Assembly: GCF_002355955.1 (NCBI RefSeq)
Contig: NZ_AP017368.1
Location: 737,501-801,500, forward strand
Source of the DNA: Candidatus Desulfovibrio trichonymphae
GTDB lineage: Bacteria; Desulfobacterota; Desulfovibrionia; Desulfovibrionales; Desulfovibrionaceae
Direction of reading: 5' to 3'
Length of the DNA stretch: 64,000 bases
This document shows, piece after piece, positions 9,533 through 18,711 of the stretch (its first letter is position 1; every line of letters starts with the position of its first letter). A program made the translations under genes and the position numbers. The notes under the pieces are model-generated. The model worked only from the letters and a program-made list of their open reading frames with translations. It was not told the origin of the DNA and searched no databases.

Positions 9533-9969
9533 TACTGCATGGCGTCAACCTGAACATGCTCGGCAAACGCGACCCGGCCCACTACGGCACAGTCACCCTA
9601 GAAGAAATCAACGCGCGGCTCGCCGCACTGGCCAATGAACTTGACGTCGAAATCAGTTTTTTTCAGACAAATCATGAAGGCGAGATGGTGGAGCGCATAC
9701 ATCTGGCGTCAGCGGGCGACATTGACGGCGCGGTGTTCAACGCCGGCGCGTGGACGCACTACAGCTATGCCATTATGGACGCTCTCGGCATTCTTCGCGT
9801 GCCCGTGGTGGAAGTGCACATGTCCAACATACACGCGCGAGAGCCGTTCAGACGGCGGTCTGTTCTTGCACCCGTCTGTTCAGGCAGCATAGCCGGTTTC
9901 GGCGTTGCAAGCTATCTTCTTGCCCTGCGGGCCGTTGCGGAAATAGCGGCAACCACCCGCCCGGCATAA
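9520..9969 (+). CDS. aroQ: Type II 3-dehydroquinate dehydratase
   Basis: Converts 3-dehydroquinate to 3-dehydroshikimate, the substrate of the AroE encoded just upstream. The 149-aa length is typical of the small dodecameric type II enzyme. It shows HGVNLNMLGKRDPAHYG with the catalytic Tyr, FNAGAWTHYSYAIMDAL, and EVHMSNIHAREPFRR with the catalytic His. ATG 9520 lies inside the end of aroE, which indicates translational coupling. Confidence 0.95.
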   Translation: MHILILHGVNLNMLGKRDPAHYGTVTLEEINARLAALANELDVEISFFQTNHEGEMVERIHLASAGDIDGAVFNAGAWTHYSYAIMDALGILRVPVVEVHMSNIHAREPFRRRSVLAPVCSGSIAGFGVASYLLALRAVAEIAATTRPA

Positions 9970-10199
9970 AAAAAGCCGTAACCCCGCTGAATATAAAAAT
10001 AGTTTGACACCGCAACCAGTACGATCTGCTTCCTGTCTTCCGTGGCGGACAGGGAAACACAACTATCGGCATTTTTTAATTTTCATACAATTTTGACTTT
10101 ACGTCACCTTTGAATTTTTACTATACGTTATCAAGTACTCACCCTGATTTTTAAGAATCATACAGTAAAGAACCCTCAGCCTCCAACCGGAAAGTTGCC

Positions 10200-10784
10200 A
10201 TGAACGACGCCAACAACCTGAGCCGAATGCGCGATGCGGCTTTTACAAAGGATGTGGAGGCGCAAAGCGGCCAGAAAATGTCAGACTGCTACCAGTGCGG
10301 CAACTGCACCGCAGGCTGCCCCGCCGGATTTGTTTATGACCGTCAGGTCAACCAGATCATGCGCGCCGTGCAGCTTGGCCTGAAAGATGAAGCGCTTGGC
10401 TCGCGCTCTGTCTGGATGTGTCTGTCCTGTTCCACATGCTCGTTGCGCTGTCCAAACGACATTGATGTTGCGGCGGTTATGGAGACACTCAGGCATATGG
10501 CCCGCAGGGGAAATAGGGTGACGGCACCCAAAGTGGAAAATTTCTGGCTTTCCTTTCTCGACACCGTGCGCGCCTTCGGACGCGCCTATGAAATCGGCAC
10601 CATGGCGCTGTATATGCTGCGTTCATTGCGCGTTTTCACAGACCTTGACCTCGTGCCGGTCGCCCTTAAAAAGAAAAAACTCGGCTTTAGGCCTCATGTC
10701 GTCCCTCACGGCGGCGCCGCCGCTGTAGCCCGCATCATGCGACGCTATAAAGAGCGCGCCGTGCATGAGGGGGTGCGCCCATGA
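10200..10784 (+). CDS. hdrC: Heterodisulfide reductase-like subunit HdrC
   Basis: An iron-sulfur subunit of a soluble HdrABC complex. Two CX2CX2CX3C-type [4Fe-4S] motifs are visible: CYQCGNCTAGCP (about residues 30-41) and CLSCSTCSLRCP (about 76-87). The 194-aa length fits HdrC. It passes electrons between the HdrA flavoprotein and the HdrB active-site subunit. It is the first gene of the seven-function operon; its last four bases overlap the start of hdrB (ATGA). The ~230 bp upstream is AT-rich with no gene and presumably holds the promoter. Confidence 0.93.
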   Translation: MNDANNLSRMRDAAFTKDVEAQSGQKMSDCYQCGNCTAGCPAGFVYDRQVNQIMRAVQLGLKDEALGSRSVWMCLSCSTCSLRCPNDIDVAAVMETLRHMARRGNRVTAPKVENFWLSFLDTVRAFGRAYEIGTMALYMLRSLRVFTDLDLVPVALKKKKLGFRPHVVPHGGAAAVARIMRRYKERAVHEGVRP

Positions 10785-11665
10785 CATATGCCTACTATCC
10801 CGGTTGCTCGGCCAAGGGCTCGTCAGCGGACTACGAAAAATCCACGCAGGCCGTGTGCGATGTTCTTGGCTTGACTCTTGTTGAAATGTCGGACTGGAAC
10901 TGCTGCGGTTCAACGCCGGCCCATGCTGTCGACACGGAACTGTCAGCCGCGCTTTGCGCCCGCAATCTGGACATCGCTGCGCGGCAGGGGGCGAAAATGC
11001 TGCTGACGCCCTGTCCGAGCTGTCTTTCCAACCTGAAGCACGCGGCAAATCGCTTGGAAAAACCTGAATTTCGCGCCCGTGTTGACGCGCTGCTGGACAA
11101 CCCCGCAGCCGGCAATTTCCCTGCCGTCACATCTGTCATGCAGGGCATAGCCGCGCACTGTGATGTAAACGGCATTGCAAAACACATTCGTAAAAACCTC
11201 AAGGGACTGAAGCTGGCCGCCTATTACGGCTGTCTGATGAGCCGCCCTGCCAAGCTCATGGATTTCGGCGACCCGGAAAACCCGTCTCTCATGGAGAACC
11301 TGCTTACGGCATGTGGCGCGGAAATGTTAAATTTTCCACTCAAAACAGTCTGTTGCGGCGCATCGTACGGCATACCTGAACGGGCTGTGACGGCACGCCT
11401 TTCCGGCCGTATTCTCAAGCTCGCCGCCTGTATGCAGGCTGACGCCGTCGCTGTGGCTTGTCCGCTCTGCCAGATGAATCTGGATCTGCGCCAGCCGCAG
11501 GCCGCAAAGGCTGTCGATGCCTTCTTCAACATGCCCGTACTCTATTTTACACAGATAATGGGCCTCGCGTTCGGCCTGTCCCCTACGGCGCTCGGTCTGG
11601 AAAAACTCCGCGTCAGCGCTGACAGCCTGCTGCGCAAACTTGAGGCTGAAGGAGGCAGATCATGA
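10781..11665 (+). CDS. hdrB: Heterodisulfide reductase-like subunit HdrB
   Basis: The catalytic subunit, which carries the two non-cubane iron-sulfur clusters that reduce disulfides in HdrB proteins. Both cysteine-rich CCG domains are present: WNCCGSTPAH with TPCPSCLSN in the first half, and YYGCLMSRP, TVCCGASYG and ACPLCQMN in the second. 294 aa is the normal length. In sulfate reducers the disulfide partner is thought to be DsrC or a similar small protein, since coenzyme M/B are absent; that is inference. It overlaps hdrC and hdrA by 4 bp on each side. Confidence 0.93.
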   Translation: MTYAYYPGCSAKGSSADYEKSTQAVCDVLGLTLVEMSDWNCCGSTPAHAVDTELSAALCARNLDIAARQGAKMLLTPCPSCLSNLKHAANRLEKPEFRARVDALLDNPAAGNFPAVTSVMQGIAAHCDVNGIAKHIRKNLKGLKLAAYYGCLMSRPAKLMDFGDPENPSLMENLLTACGAEMLNFPLKTVCCGASYGIPERAVTARLSGRILKLAACMQADAVAVACPLCQMNLDLRQPQAAKAVDAFFNMPVLYFTQIMGLAFGLSPTALGLEKLRVSADSLLRKLEAEGGRS

Positions 11666-13623
11666 GAATAGGCGTTTTTATCTGCCACTGCGGCAGCAAT
11701 ATCGCCGGTACTGTTGACTGCGCCAGAGTGGCCGAAATATCCACAGGCTTTCCCGATGTCGTCTACGCGACAGACCCCATGTATACCTGCGCCGAACCTG
11801 GTCAGGTAGCCATTGAGGCCGCCATCCATGACCACAGGCTCGACGGCGTTGTTGTGGCATCATGCAGTCCGCGCATACATGAGCCCACATTCCGCCACAC
11901 GGTGGAACGGGCTGGTCTGAACCGTTATATGTTTGAAATGGCTAACATTCGCGAGCATGTTTCCTGGATCGGCAAAGACAGGGACGCCAACACCAACAAG
12001 GCCGCGGAACTGGTGAAAATGGCCCTTGCCAAGCTGCGCAACAACCGGCCTCTTGTGGCGAAGTCCTTTGAAGCCAACAAAAAAGTGTTGATTGTAGGCG
12101 GCGGCGTCGCCGGCATTCAGGCGGCGCTCGACTGCGCTGACGGAGGCGTTCCTGTTATTCTGCTGGAGCGGGAGTCAACCATCGGCGGCAAGATGGCAAA
12201 ACTCGACAAAACCTTTCCCACAGTGGACTGTTCAGCCTGCATTCTTGGCCCAAAAATGGTGGATGTGGCTCAGCACCCCAACATCACCCTGTACACATAT
12301 TCCGAACTTGAAGATATTTCAGGATATATAGGCAATTTTACAGTCAAAATCCACAAGCGCGCCACCTATGTCAACTGGGAGAAATGCACAGGCTGCGGGG
12401 TGTGCAGCGAAAAATGCCCCAGTAAAAAAACGCCGGACGCTTTTAATGAATTGACCGGCGTCACAACAGCCATCAACATTCCCTTTCCGCAAGCCATTCC
12501 CAAAAAGGCCGTCATCAGTGCCGAACACTGCCGTCAGCTTACCAAAGGCAAGTGTGGCATCTGCGCCAAAACCTGCCCTACCGGCGCTGTTGTCTACGAC
12601 ATGCAGGACGACGTCGTCACTGAAGAAGTGGGCTGCATTATCGCGGCCACGGGCTATGACCTTATGGACTGGACAGTGTACCGAGAATACGGCGGCGGAC
12701 AATACCCGGACGTGATAACTTCTCTGCAGTACGAGCGACTTCTTTCAACCTCTGGCCCCACCGGCGGGCATATCAGACGCCCCTCTGACGGTCTGGAGCC
12801 GAAACACGTCGTTTTTATCCAATGCGTGGGTTCACGCGACAAATCTGTCGGCCGCCCCTACTGTTCCGGCTTCTGCTGCATGTACACGGCAAAGCAGGCG
12901 GTGCTGACAAAGGATCACCTGCCGCTTTCCCAATCGTACGTCTTTTATATGGACATACGCGCGCCTGGCAAGCTCTATGACGAATTTACCCGCCGCGCTG
13001 TTGAGGAATACGGCGTTGAGTACATACGCGGGCGCGTATCCGCCGTTTACCCTGACGGAGAGGGCGCCTACGTCGTCATGGGCGTTGATACGCTGCTCGG
13101 TCGTCCTGTTGAAATAAAAGCGGACATTGTAGTTCTGGCCGTCGGTATAGAGGCCAGCCGGGGCGCGGCGGCACTTGCGGAAAAACTGCGCATCTCCTAC
13201 GACAATTACGGCTTTTTTATGGAAAGTCACGTTAAGCTCAAACCGGTGGAAACCAACACAGCCGGAGTGTTTCTGGCCGGCGTGTGTCAGGGCGCGAAAG
13301 ACATCCCGGCCTCGGTGGCCCAAGGTTCCGCAACAGCAGCCAAAGTGCTTGCCCTCTTTGCACGCGACCGTCTGGAGAATGACCCGCAGACAGCCCAGGT
13401 TGACACACGCCGTTGCGTCGGATGCGGCAAGTGCATTCGCTGCTGCCCCTTCGGCGCCCTCAAGGAAACGACCATACGGGGAGAGATCAAAACGGATGTC
13501 ATTGAAACTGTCTGCCAAGGCTGTGGTCTGTGCACATCAACCTGTCCCCAAGGCGCTGTGCAGCTTTCACATGCCACTGACAACCAGATTCTTGCGGAGG
13601 TGAACGCGCTATGCCGGTGCTGA
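11662..13623 (+). CDS. hdrA: Heterodisulfide reductase-like subunit HdrA, bifurcating flavoprotein
   Basis: The FAD- and multi-cluster subunit in which electron bifurcation is thought to take place. The 653-aa protein begins with a cysteine motif (FICHCGSNIAGTVDC), has the FAD Rossmann loop VGGGVAGIQAALD near residue 145, an inserted ferredoxin domain (CTGCGVCSEKCP and CGICAKTCPTGA), and a C-terminal ferredoxin domain (CVGCGKCIRCCP and CQGCGLCTSTCP). All cluster cysteines I can check are present. It overlaps hdrB by 4 bp and the next gene by 13 bp. Confidence 0.94.
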   Translation: MRIGVFICHCGSNIAGTVDCARVAEISTGFPDVVYATDPMYTCAEPGQVAIEAAIHDHRLDGVVVASCSPRIHEPTFRHTVERAGLNRYMFEMANIREHVSWIGKDRDANTNKAAELVKMALAKLRNNRPLVAKSFEANKKVLIVGGGVAGIQAALDCADGGVPVILLERESTIGGKMAKLDKTFPTVDCSACILGPKMVDVAQHPNITLYTYSELEDISGYIGNFTVKIHKRATYVNWEKCTGCGVCSEKCPSKKTPDAFNELTGVTTAINIPFPQAIPKKAVISAEHCRQLTKGKCGICAKTCPTGAVVYDMQDDVVTEEVGCIIAATGYDLMDWTVYREYGGGQYPDVITSLQYERLLSTSGPTGGHIRRPSDGLEPKHVVFIQCVGSRDKSVGRPYCSGFCCMYTAKQAVLTKDHLPLSQSYVFYMDIRAPGKLYDEFTRRAVEEYGVEYIRGRVSAVYPDGEGAYVVMGVDTLLGRPVEIKADIVVLAVGIEASRGAAALAEKLRISYDNYGFFMESHVKLKPVETNTAGVFLAGVCQGAKDIPASVAQGSATAAKVLALFARDRLENDPQTAQVDTRRCVGCGKCIRCCPFGALKETTIRGEIKTDVIETVCQGCGLCTSTCPQGAVQLSHATDNQILAEVNALCRC

Positions 13624-15059
13624 ACAGCAAAGAATTGCGGCTTGTGGGTTTCCTCTGCAACTGGTGTTCTTACGGCGGCGCGGATACTGCCGGTGTGGCC
13701 CGCGCCGGGCAGCCGACAGATTTGCGCATCATCCGCGTCCCCTGTTCCGGCCGCGTTAACCCGCTTTTTGTTGTCAAAGCGCTGCTTGAAGGCGCGGACG
13801 GCGTGCTGGTCTCAGGCTGCCACCCCCGTGACTGCCATTATGCCGCCGGCAATTTTTACGCACGCCGCCGCCTAGAGGTGCTCAAGCGCTTTCTTCCCGT
13901 ACTCGGCATTGATAACGCGCGCTTTGAGTACGCCTGGGTTTCAGCTTCTGAAGGACAGCGCTGGCAGCATGTTGTCACCAGCTTTACAAAGCGCATCCAC
14001 GCGATGGGCCCGGCACCCCATTTTAATGACGCCAAGCCGCTGCTCAGGGTTGCCGATATGGCGCTGACAGCTCTGCGGCCGCTCGGCACAGCTCAAAATG
14101 CCGCTGTCAACGAACTGAAACAGGCTATTAAAGACAAGCTGCCGGAACTTAACTGCGTGATAGGCTGGCAACAGGGCTATGACGGCGCGCATGCGACGCC
14201 GCTTTTCATGAAAACTCCAGAAGATGTGGATAAATTGTCTTGGGGCCCCTTCAACGTCATGAACCCCGCTGTATATCTGCCCCTGTTCAAAGGGAAAAAA
14301 ACAGGCGTTGTCGTCAAGGGCTGCGATTCCCGCTCTGTCGTGGAACTATTGCAGGAAAATCTGATCAAACGTGAGGATGTGCTCATTTTTGCCCTGCCGT
14401 GTGAAGGCACGCTTGACATAGCGCGCGTCAACGAAAAACTCGGTCGCTATACCCGAATAAACGCTGTCGCCTATGACGAGGCCGGCGTCACCATCACGGC
14501 CGACGGAAAGGAACACCGTTTCTGCATGAATGACTTTGCCCAAGGCAAGTGCTACGGGTGCGCGACGCCGATGGCCGTACTGGCAGACACCCGCCTTGGC
14601 GAGCCGCATAAGGTGAATCCCGGCTCGTCTGTACCGCCGGAACTGGCCATGCTGGACGATATGGCGCTTTCCGAACGCATGGCCTTCTGGCGCGGGCAAA
14701 TGGAGCGCTGTCTGCGCTGTTACGCCTGCCGCAACGCCTGCCCCATGTGCGTCTGCCGCGACTACTGCGTTTCGGACAGCCGTGACCCGCATTGGATGAG
14801 CCAGGATGCCGATATCAAGCAGAAACTCTTTTTCCAGACCATCCACGCCCTGCATCTGTCCGGGCGATGCACCGGCTGTGGCGAATGCCAGCGGGCCTGC
14901 CCTGTGGGCATTCCCATTCTTGCTCTACGCCAGCAGATAGCCCGCGCCGTCGCTCAGCTTTTTGACGACTACAAGGCAGGTCTTGATCCTGCCGCCTTGC
15001 CGCCCCTGCTGGGTTACGAAGCACATGAAAAAAATATCCATGAAAGGGACTGGAAATGA
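13611..15059 (+). CDS. FlxD-FlxC fusion (MvhD-like domain plus ferredoxin-type subunit)
   Basis: A 482-aa protein made of two parts normally described separately. Residues ~1-135 are an MvhD/FlxD-type [2Fe-2S] electron-transfer domain (FLCNWCSYGGAD, VPCSGRV, SGCHPRDCHY). From ~150 on it resembles FlxC/FdhB-like iron-sulfur proteins (VKGCDSRSVVELLQE, GKCYGC), ending with two [4Fe-4S] motifs, CYACRNACPMC and CTGCGECQRACP. There is no stop or start signal between the parts, so this is one reading frame. It would bridge HdrA to the NADH-oxidising FlxAB. Overlaps of 13 bp with hdrA and 4 bp with the next gene place it firmly in the operon. Confidence 0.85.
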   Translation: MPVLNSKELRLVGFLCNWCSYGGADTAGVARAGQPTDLRIIRVPCSGRVNPLFVVKALLEGADGVLVSGCHPRDCHYAAGNFYARRRLEVLKRFLPVLGIDNARFEYAWVSASEGQRWQHVVTSFTKRIHAMGPAPHFNDAKPLLRVADMALTALRPLGTAQNAAVNELKQAIKDKLPELNCVIGWQQGYDGAHATPLFMKTPEDVDKLSWGPFNVMNPAVYLPLFKGKKTGVVVKGCDSRSVVELLQENLIKREDVLIFALPCEGTLDIARVNEKLGRYTRINAVAYDEAGVTITADGKEHRFCMNDFAQGKCYGCATPMAVLADTRLGEPHKVNPGSSVPPELAMLDDMALSERMAFWRGQMERCLRCYACRNACPMCVCRDYCVSDSRDPHWMSQDADIKQKLFFQTIHALHLSGRCTGCGECQRACPVGIPILALRQQIARAVAQLFDDYKAGLDPAALPPLLGYEAHEKNIHERDWK

Positions 15060-16117
15060 GCACCTTACGCATTCTGACGTCAGACGGTCTACCCGCCTTT
15101 CTCTCTTTTCTCTCCCAAAAACACCATCGCGTGCTGGTTCCTGTTGTGAAATCGGCCAACAAGCGCTCGGTGATCTTTGAACCTTGGCGCGCGGGCATGC
15201 CTGTTGTTCTGGAAAAAGCCACAGTGCCGCCCAAAGAGGCTGTGCTGCCCCAGTGCGAAACCCTGCTGACCTATAAAAAAAGCAAAAATCAGGAAGACCT
15301 GGGCGATATCACAGTCAGCCTTGACGATACGCCTGAAGCATTGTCCACTGTGATTTTTGCCTGCCGCCCTTGCGACGCACGCGGCTTCCGCGTGCTGGAC
15401 CGCCCTTTTCTCAACGGCCTCTTTGCAGACCCTTACTATAAAGCCAGAAGAGAAAGCCTCACCGTCTTCACCATAACCTGTTCCAGCGGCTGCAACACCT
15501 GTTTTTGCCACTGGGTTGGCGGCGGCCCTTCCTCGCCTGAAGGCTCGGACGTTCTGATGACGAAAATTGAAGAGGCCCTTATGCTGCAAGCCATAAGCCC
15601 TGCAGGGGAAACGCTCTTGAAGGACTGCGACCTCCCTGACGGCAAAGATGTCTTTCCCAGGGCGGAAGCGGTGCGTAAAGCCGCATGGGCCAGCCTTGCG
15701 CCTGCCCCTGATCTCAAGCAGGTGCCGCAAAAAATTGCGGCGTTGTTCGGCAACGATGATTTCTGGCAGAGACAGACGTCCGCCTGCCTTGCCTGCGGAG
15801 CATGCACCTATTTTTGCCCGGCCTGTTATTGCTTCAACATTACTGACGAAGGCGACGGCTTTGGCGTGCACGGCGGCCGCCGTCTGCGCAGTTGGGACAA
15901 CTGCATGTCTTCTCTTTTTACGCACGAGGCGAGCGGACACAACCCGCGCATGCGCAAAATGCCGCGCATGCGCAACCGCATTTCACACAAATTTTCAACA
16001 TATCCCGAAAACTGGGGAACATTTTCCTGCAGCGGCTGCGGAAGATGCATCAGCAACTGCCCCGTCAGCCTGGACATTCGCGCCATAGTTCTTACCGCGC
16101 TTAACAATGCCGGGTGA
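15056..16117 (+). CDS. flxB: FlxB iron-sulfur subunit (AsrA/HycB-like)
   Basis: A 353-aa 4Fe-4S dicluster protein related to the A subunit of anaerobic sulfite reductase and to FlxB of the NADH dehydrogenase-heterodisulfide reductase complex. It shows a conserved FACRPCDARGFRVLD, a cysteine-rich CSSGCNTCFCHW, and two [4Fe-4S] sites, CLACGACTYFCPACYC and CSGCGRCISNCP. It would carry electrons from FlxA to the FlxDC/HdrA part. It overlaps the previous gene by 4 bp and is followed 43 bp later by flxA. Confidence 0.88.
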   Translation: MSTLRILTSDGLPAFLSFLSQKHHRVLVPVVKSANKRSVIFEPWRAGMPVVLEKATVPPKEAVLPQCETLLTYKKSKNQEDLGDITVSLDDTPEALSTVIFACRPCDARGFRVLDRPFLNGLFADPYYKARRESLTVFTITCSSGCNTCFCHWVGGGPSSPEGSDVLMTKIEEALMLQAISPAGETLLKDCDLPDGKDVFPRAEAVRKAAWASLAPAPDLKQVPQKIAALFGNDDFWQRQTSACLACGACTYFCPACYCFNITDEGDGFGVHGGRRLRSWDNCMSSLFTHEASGHNPRMRKMPRMRNRISHKFSTYPENWGTFSCSGCGRCISNCPVSLDIRAIVLTALNNAG

Positions 16118-16160
16118 CGGGTGAGTCGTCTTACGCCTCAAACAGCAAGAGGAGCACTAC

Positions 16161-17075
16161 GTGGCTACAAAAAAAATAAAAAGCGCCGGAGCCGCCGAGC
16201 CTCTGCCCAAGAACGCTGTCCGCAACTGCTCCGACAGACCCATGCCGGGCGGCAACCCGTATAAGCCGGCTGTCGCCACAGTGACGGAAGTCATTCACGA
16301 GACGACCGCTATTAAAACATTGCGCGTTGTACTGGATGACCCGGCCGTCATGGCATCTTTTCATTATGAACCAGGACAGGTGGGACAGCTTTCAGTCTTT
16401 GGCGTCGGCGAATCCACCTTTGTAATCAACTCCCCCCCCTCGCAAAAAGAATATCTGCAATTTTCCGTCATGCAGGCTGGCGAGGTCACTGCCGCCATTC
16501 ACCGCCTTGCGACAGGTGATAAGGTGGGCGTGCGTGCGCCTCTCGGCAATTTTTTCCCTTGGCGCGACTGGAGGGGCAAAAACATTTTTTTTGTGGGCGG
16601 CGGCATAGGCATAGCGCCGTTGCGCGTTATCATGTTGCATCTGCTGGAACGCAAGGCGGACTATGGTAAAATAAGCCTGCTCTACGGCGCGCGCTCACCG
16701 CGCGACATGGCGTACAGCTGTGAAATCGAGGGTTGGCTCCACAACCCCGATCTTGACTGCACCCTGTGCATTGACGCGCCTTTTGAAGGGTGGACGCACA
16801 AAGTCGGCCTTATACCCAATGTGCTGCTGAAACTTGCGCCGGACTCGACAAATTGCGTCGCCGTGCTCTGCGGCCCGCCGGTCATGATAAAGTTCACCTT
16901 GCAGGCGCTGGAGAAACTCGGCTTTACGCCCGAGAACATTGTCACTACACTGGAAAAACGCATGAAATGCGGTATAGGCATATGCGGACGCTGCAATATT
17001 GGAGGCCGTTACATCTGTGTTGACGGGCCGGTTTTTACCCTCAATCAGTTGCAGGCATTGCCGCAAGAACTCTAA
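16161..17075 (+). CDS. flxA: FlxA NAD(P)H-oxidising flavoprotein
   Basis: An FNR-type flavoprotein of 304 aa related to AsrB and PyrK: an FAD-binding barrel (YEPGQVGQLSVFGVGESTFVINS) followed by an NAD domain (FFVGGGIGIAPLRVIMLHLL) and a C-terminal [2Fe-2S]-type motif (MKCGIGICGRCNIGGRYICVDGPVF). It is the entry point for NADH electrons into the Flx-Hdr complex. It starts with GTG at 16161 behind GAGGAG. The gene order hdrCBA-flxDC-B-A matches the complex described in Desulfovibrio. Confidence 0.9.
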   Translation: MATKKIKSAGAAEPLPKNAVRNCSDRPMPGGNPYKPAVATVTEVIHETTAIKTLRVVLDDPAVMASFHYEPGQVGQLSVFGVGESTFVINSPPSQKEYLQFSVMQAGEVTAAIHRLATGDKVGVRAPLGNFFPWRDWRGKNIFFVGGGIGIAPLRVIMLHLLERKADYGKISLLYGARSPRDMAYSCEIEGWLHNPDLDCTLCIDAPFEGWTHKVGLIPNVLLKLAPDSTNCVAVLCGPPVMIKFTLQALEKLGFTPENIVTTLEKRMKCGIGICGRCNIGGRYICVDGPVFTLNQLQALPQEL

Positions 17076-17091
17076 TTACAAAGGCAAGGTG

Positions 17092-17610
17092 ATGAAAAAA
17101 CTGCTGCTTCTCTGCTTTCTGGCCTTCAGCCTGACCGGGCCGGCCCTCGCGGATGAAAAAATTGATCCCGCCGCTTTCATTTGCGCGGAGCTTGTGGCCC
17201 TGCCGACAACACCGTTTGAAGCTCTGCAGATAGATGGCTATGCAAGTGCCGCCATAGGCAATACTGTGGCAGATCCGCAAATTATGGCACTGCTTCTGGA
17301 GCAGGTGTATCTTGCCTGCCAGACGGAACCCACGGAAAAAGTGCTCACGTTCTGGCAAGAGATTCGCAAGACTATGCCCAACACTGATGAAAGCCCATGG
17401 AGAGCGGACAAAACCACCTGTGGGGACTACAGCGCCAATGAAGAGGACGGCAGCGGCTTTGTGATATGGCTTGACGGCTACAATCGCCAAAAGAGCGGCA
17501 AGCCGGCCTCTGTGCTTGAGAGTGACGCAACTCTCAATGCTTTTTTGAAAAGCTGCGCGGACCAGCCGAAAACACTGCTGCTCGACGTGTTGGGAAAAAA
17601 CGCGAAATAA
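17092..17610 (+). CDS. Periplasmic HdeA/HdeB-like protein
   Basis: A 172-aa exported protein with a clean signal peptide (MKKLLLLCFLAFSLTGPALA). The mature part has the layout of the HdeA acid-stress chaperone family: an early FICAELVALP segment, a central TCGDYSANEEDGSGFVIWLDGYN, and a late FLKSCADQP, giving the family's paired cysteines. HdeA-type proteins bind unfolding periplasmic proteins at low pH. It is longer than classical HdeA (~110 aa). ATG 17092 follows AAGGTG closely. It lies 16 bp after flxA and may be co-transcribed, though its role there is not obvious. Confidence 0.6.
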   Translation: MKKLLLLCFLAFSLTGPALADEKIDPAAFICAELVALPTTPFEALQIDGYASAAIGNTVADPQIMALLLEQVYLACQTEPTEKVLTFWQEIRKTMPNTDESPWRADKTTCGDYSANEEDGSGFVIWLDGYNRQKSGKPASVLESDATLNAFLKSCADQPKTLLLDVLGKNAK

Positions 17611-17655
17611 CTTCTGCAACAAATGTAAGACCAAAGTTAATTTTTATCCTTTTTT

Positions 17656-18510
17656 TCAGCGGACCTGCCCTTGCTGTTGAGCGCTCTTCTGACGGGCGCT
17701 GGCGGCGAAATCAGCCAGCCATTTGTCCGCCTCTTCTTCCGCTTTTATAATCTGGGCCGGCTGTAATTTCTTTTTAAGGGCGTCCGTAATACCTTTCATG
17801 TCCGGGGATCGCAGACCGCCTTTTTGCGCAATCAGATACCAGCACAAGGCCGCTGCGGGGTCAGGTTTTTGGCCCAGGCCGTCCTTCAGCGCAACTGCAA
17901 AATTTTTCACACCTTCCAAGTTGCCGGCCTTCGCGCTTTTCAAAAACCATTCGCGGGCTTTGGCCGCATCCTCCTTTTGACCGAACATGCCTTTTAGGTA
18001 GGCCACGGCCAGCTCGTTGGCGGCCGCGCCGTCGCCGCCCTCAGCGGCTTTCTTGAGCAGATTAAAGCCCGCGGCTCCGTTTTTGGGCACGCCCCGTCCC
18101 ATCAGATAAAACGAGGCCATCTTATACTGAGCTTGGGGCATGCCCATCTGCGCGGCCTTGTCGTAATTGGCGACAGCTTTATCCATATCCGCGGCGGCCC
18201 CCATACCTATCTCCCAGCAGACTCCGACACGCAGGTAGCCTTCCTTCGCTCCGGCAAGGGCGGCGTTTTGATACCACTCCAGGGCCTTTGAAAAGTTGCG
18301 GGACACACCTATGCCCTGTTCATAGAACATGCCCACATTCAGCATGGCCTGTGATTGCCCCTTTTCCGCGTTCGCCAGCATGGTGGCGAATAAGGCTTCC
18401 GGCGATACAGTTACGGGTTGATCTTTGGCGTTTTCAGCGGCAAAGCTTGGGCGGCCGAACACCAGCAAAAGAACAACCGCTATAAAACCCGCAAGCATGA
18501 TGTTACGCAT
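17656..18510 (-). CDS. Sel1-repeat secreted protein
   Basis: A 284-aa exported protein with an N-terminal signal peptide (ending in FGRPSFAAE). It has about five Sel1/TPR-like repeats of 36 residues: AMLNVGMFYEQGIGVSRNFSKALEWYQ, then further A...L...Y..G.GV..D..KA..W repeats to about residue 230. Such solenoids bind proteins, often in envelope or secretion functions. A short charged tail follows. It is convergent with the HdeA-like gene. No enzyme motif is present. Confidence 0.85.
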   Translation of the reverse strand: MRNIMLAGFIAVVLLLVFGRPSFAAENAKDQPVTVSPEALFATMLANAEKGQSQAMLNVGMFYEQGIGVSRNFSKALEWYQNAALAGAKEGYLRVGVCWEIGMGAAADMDKAVANYDKAAQMGMPQAQYKMASFYLMGRGVPKNGAAGFNLLKKAAEGGDGAAANELAVAYLKGMFGQKEDAAKAREWFLKSAKAGNLEGVKNFAVALKDGLGQKPDPAAALCWYLIAQKGGLRSPDMKGITDALKKKLQPAQIIKAEEEADKWLADFAASARQKSAQQQGQVR

Positions 18511-18711
18511 AATGACTCCTCAAATGAATGGAAAAGTGCCTGTTCATAACAAAAAAAGCAAAAAATCTTCGCCTGCTGCTCAAAAATCGGCCGAAACTGT
18601 CAATTTTGCCCGCAACTCCCCACATTCGCACAAGGGAAATTTGTCTTTTCCCTGCCCACCTGTCCGTTGCCTTTCTGTTTATGGGGCTACATGGACGGAT
18701 ACATACAGATA

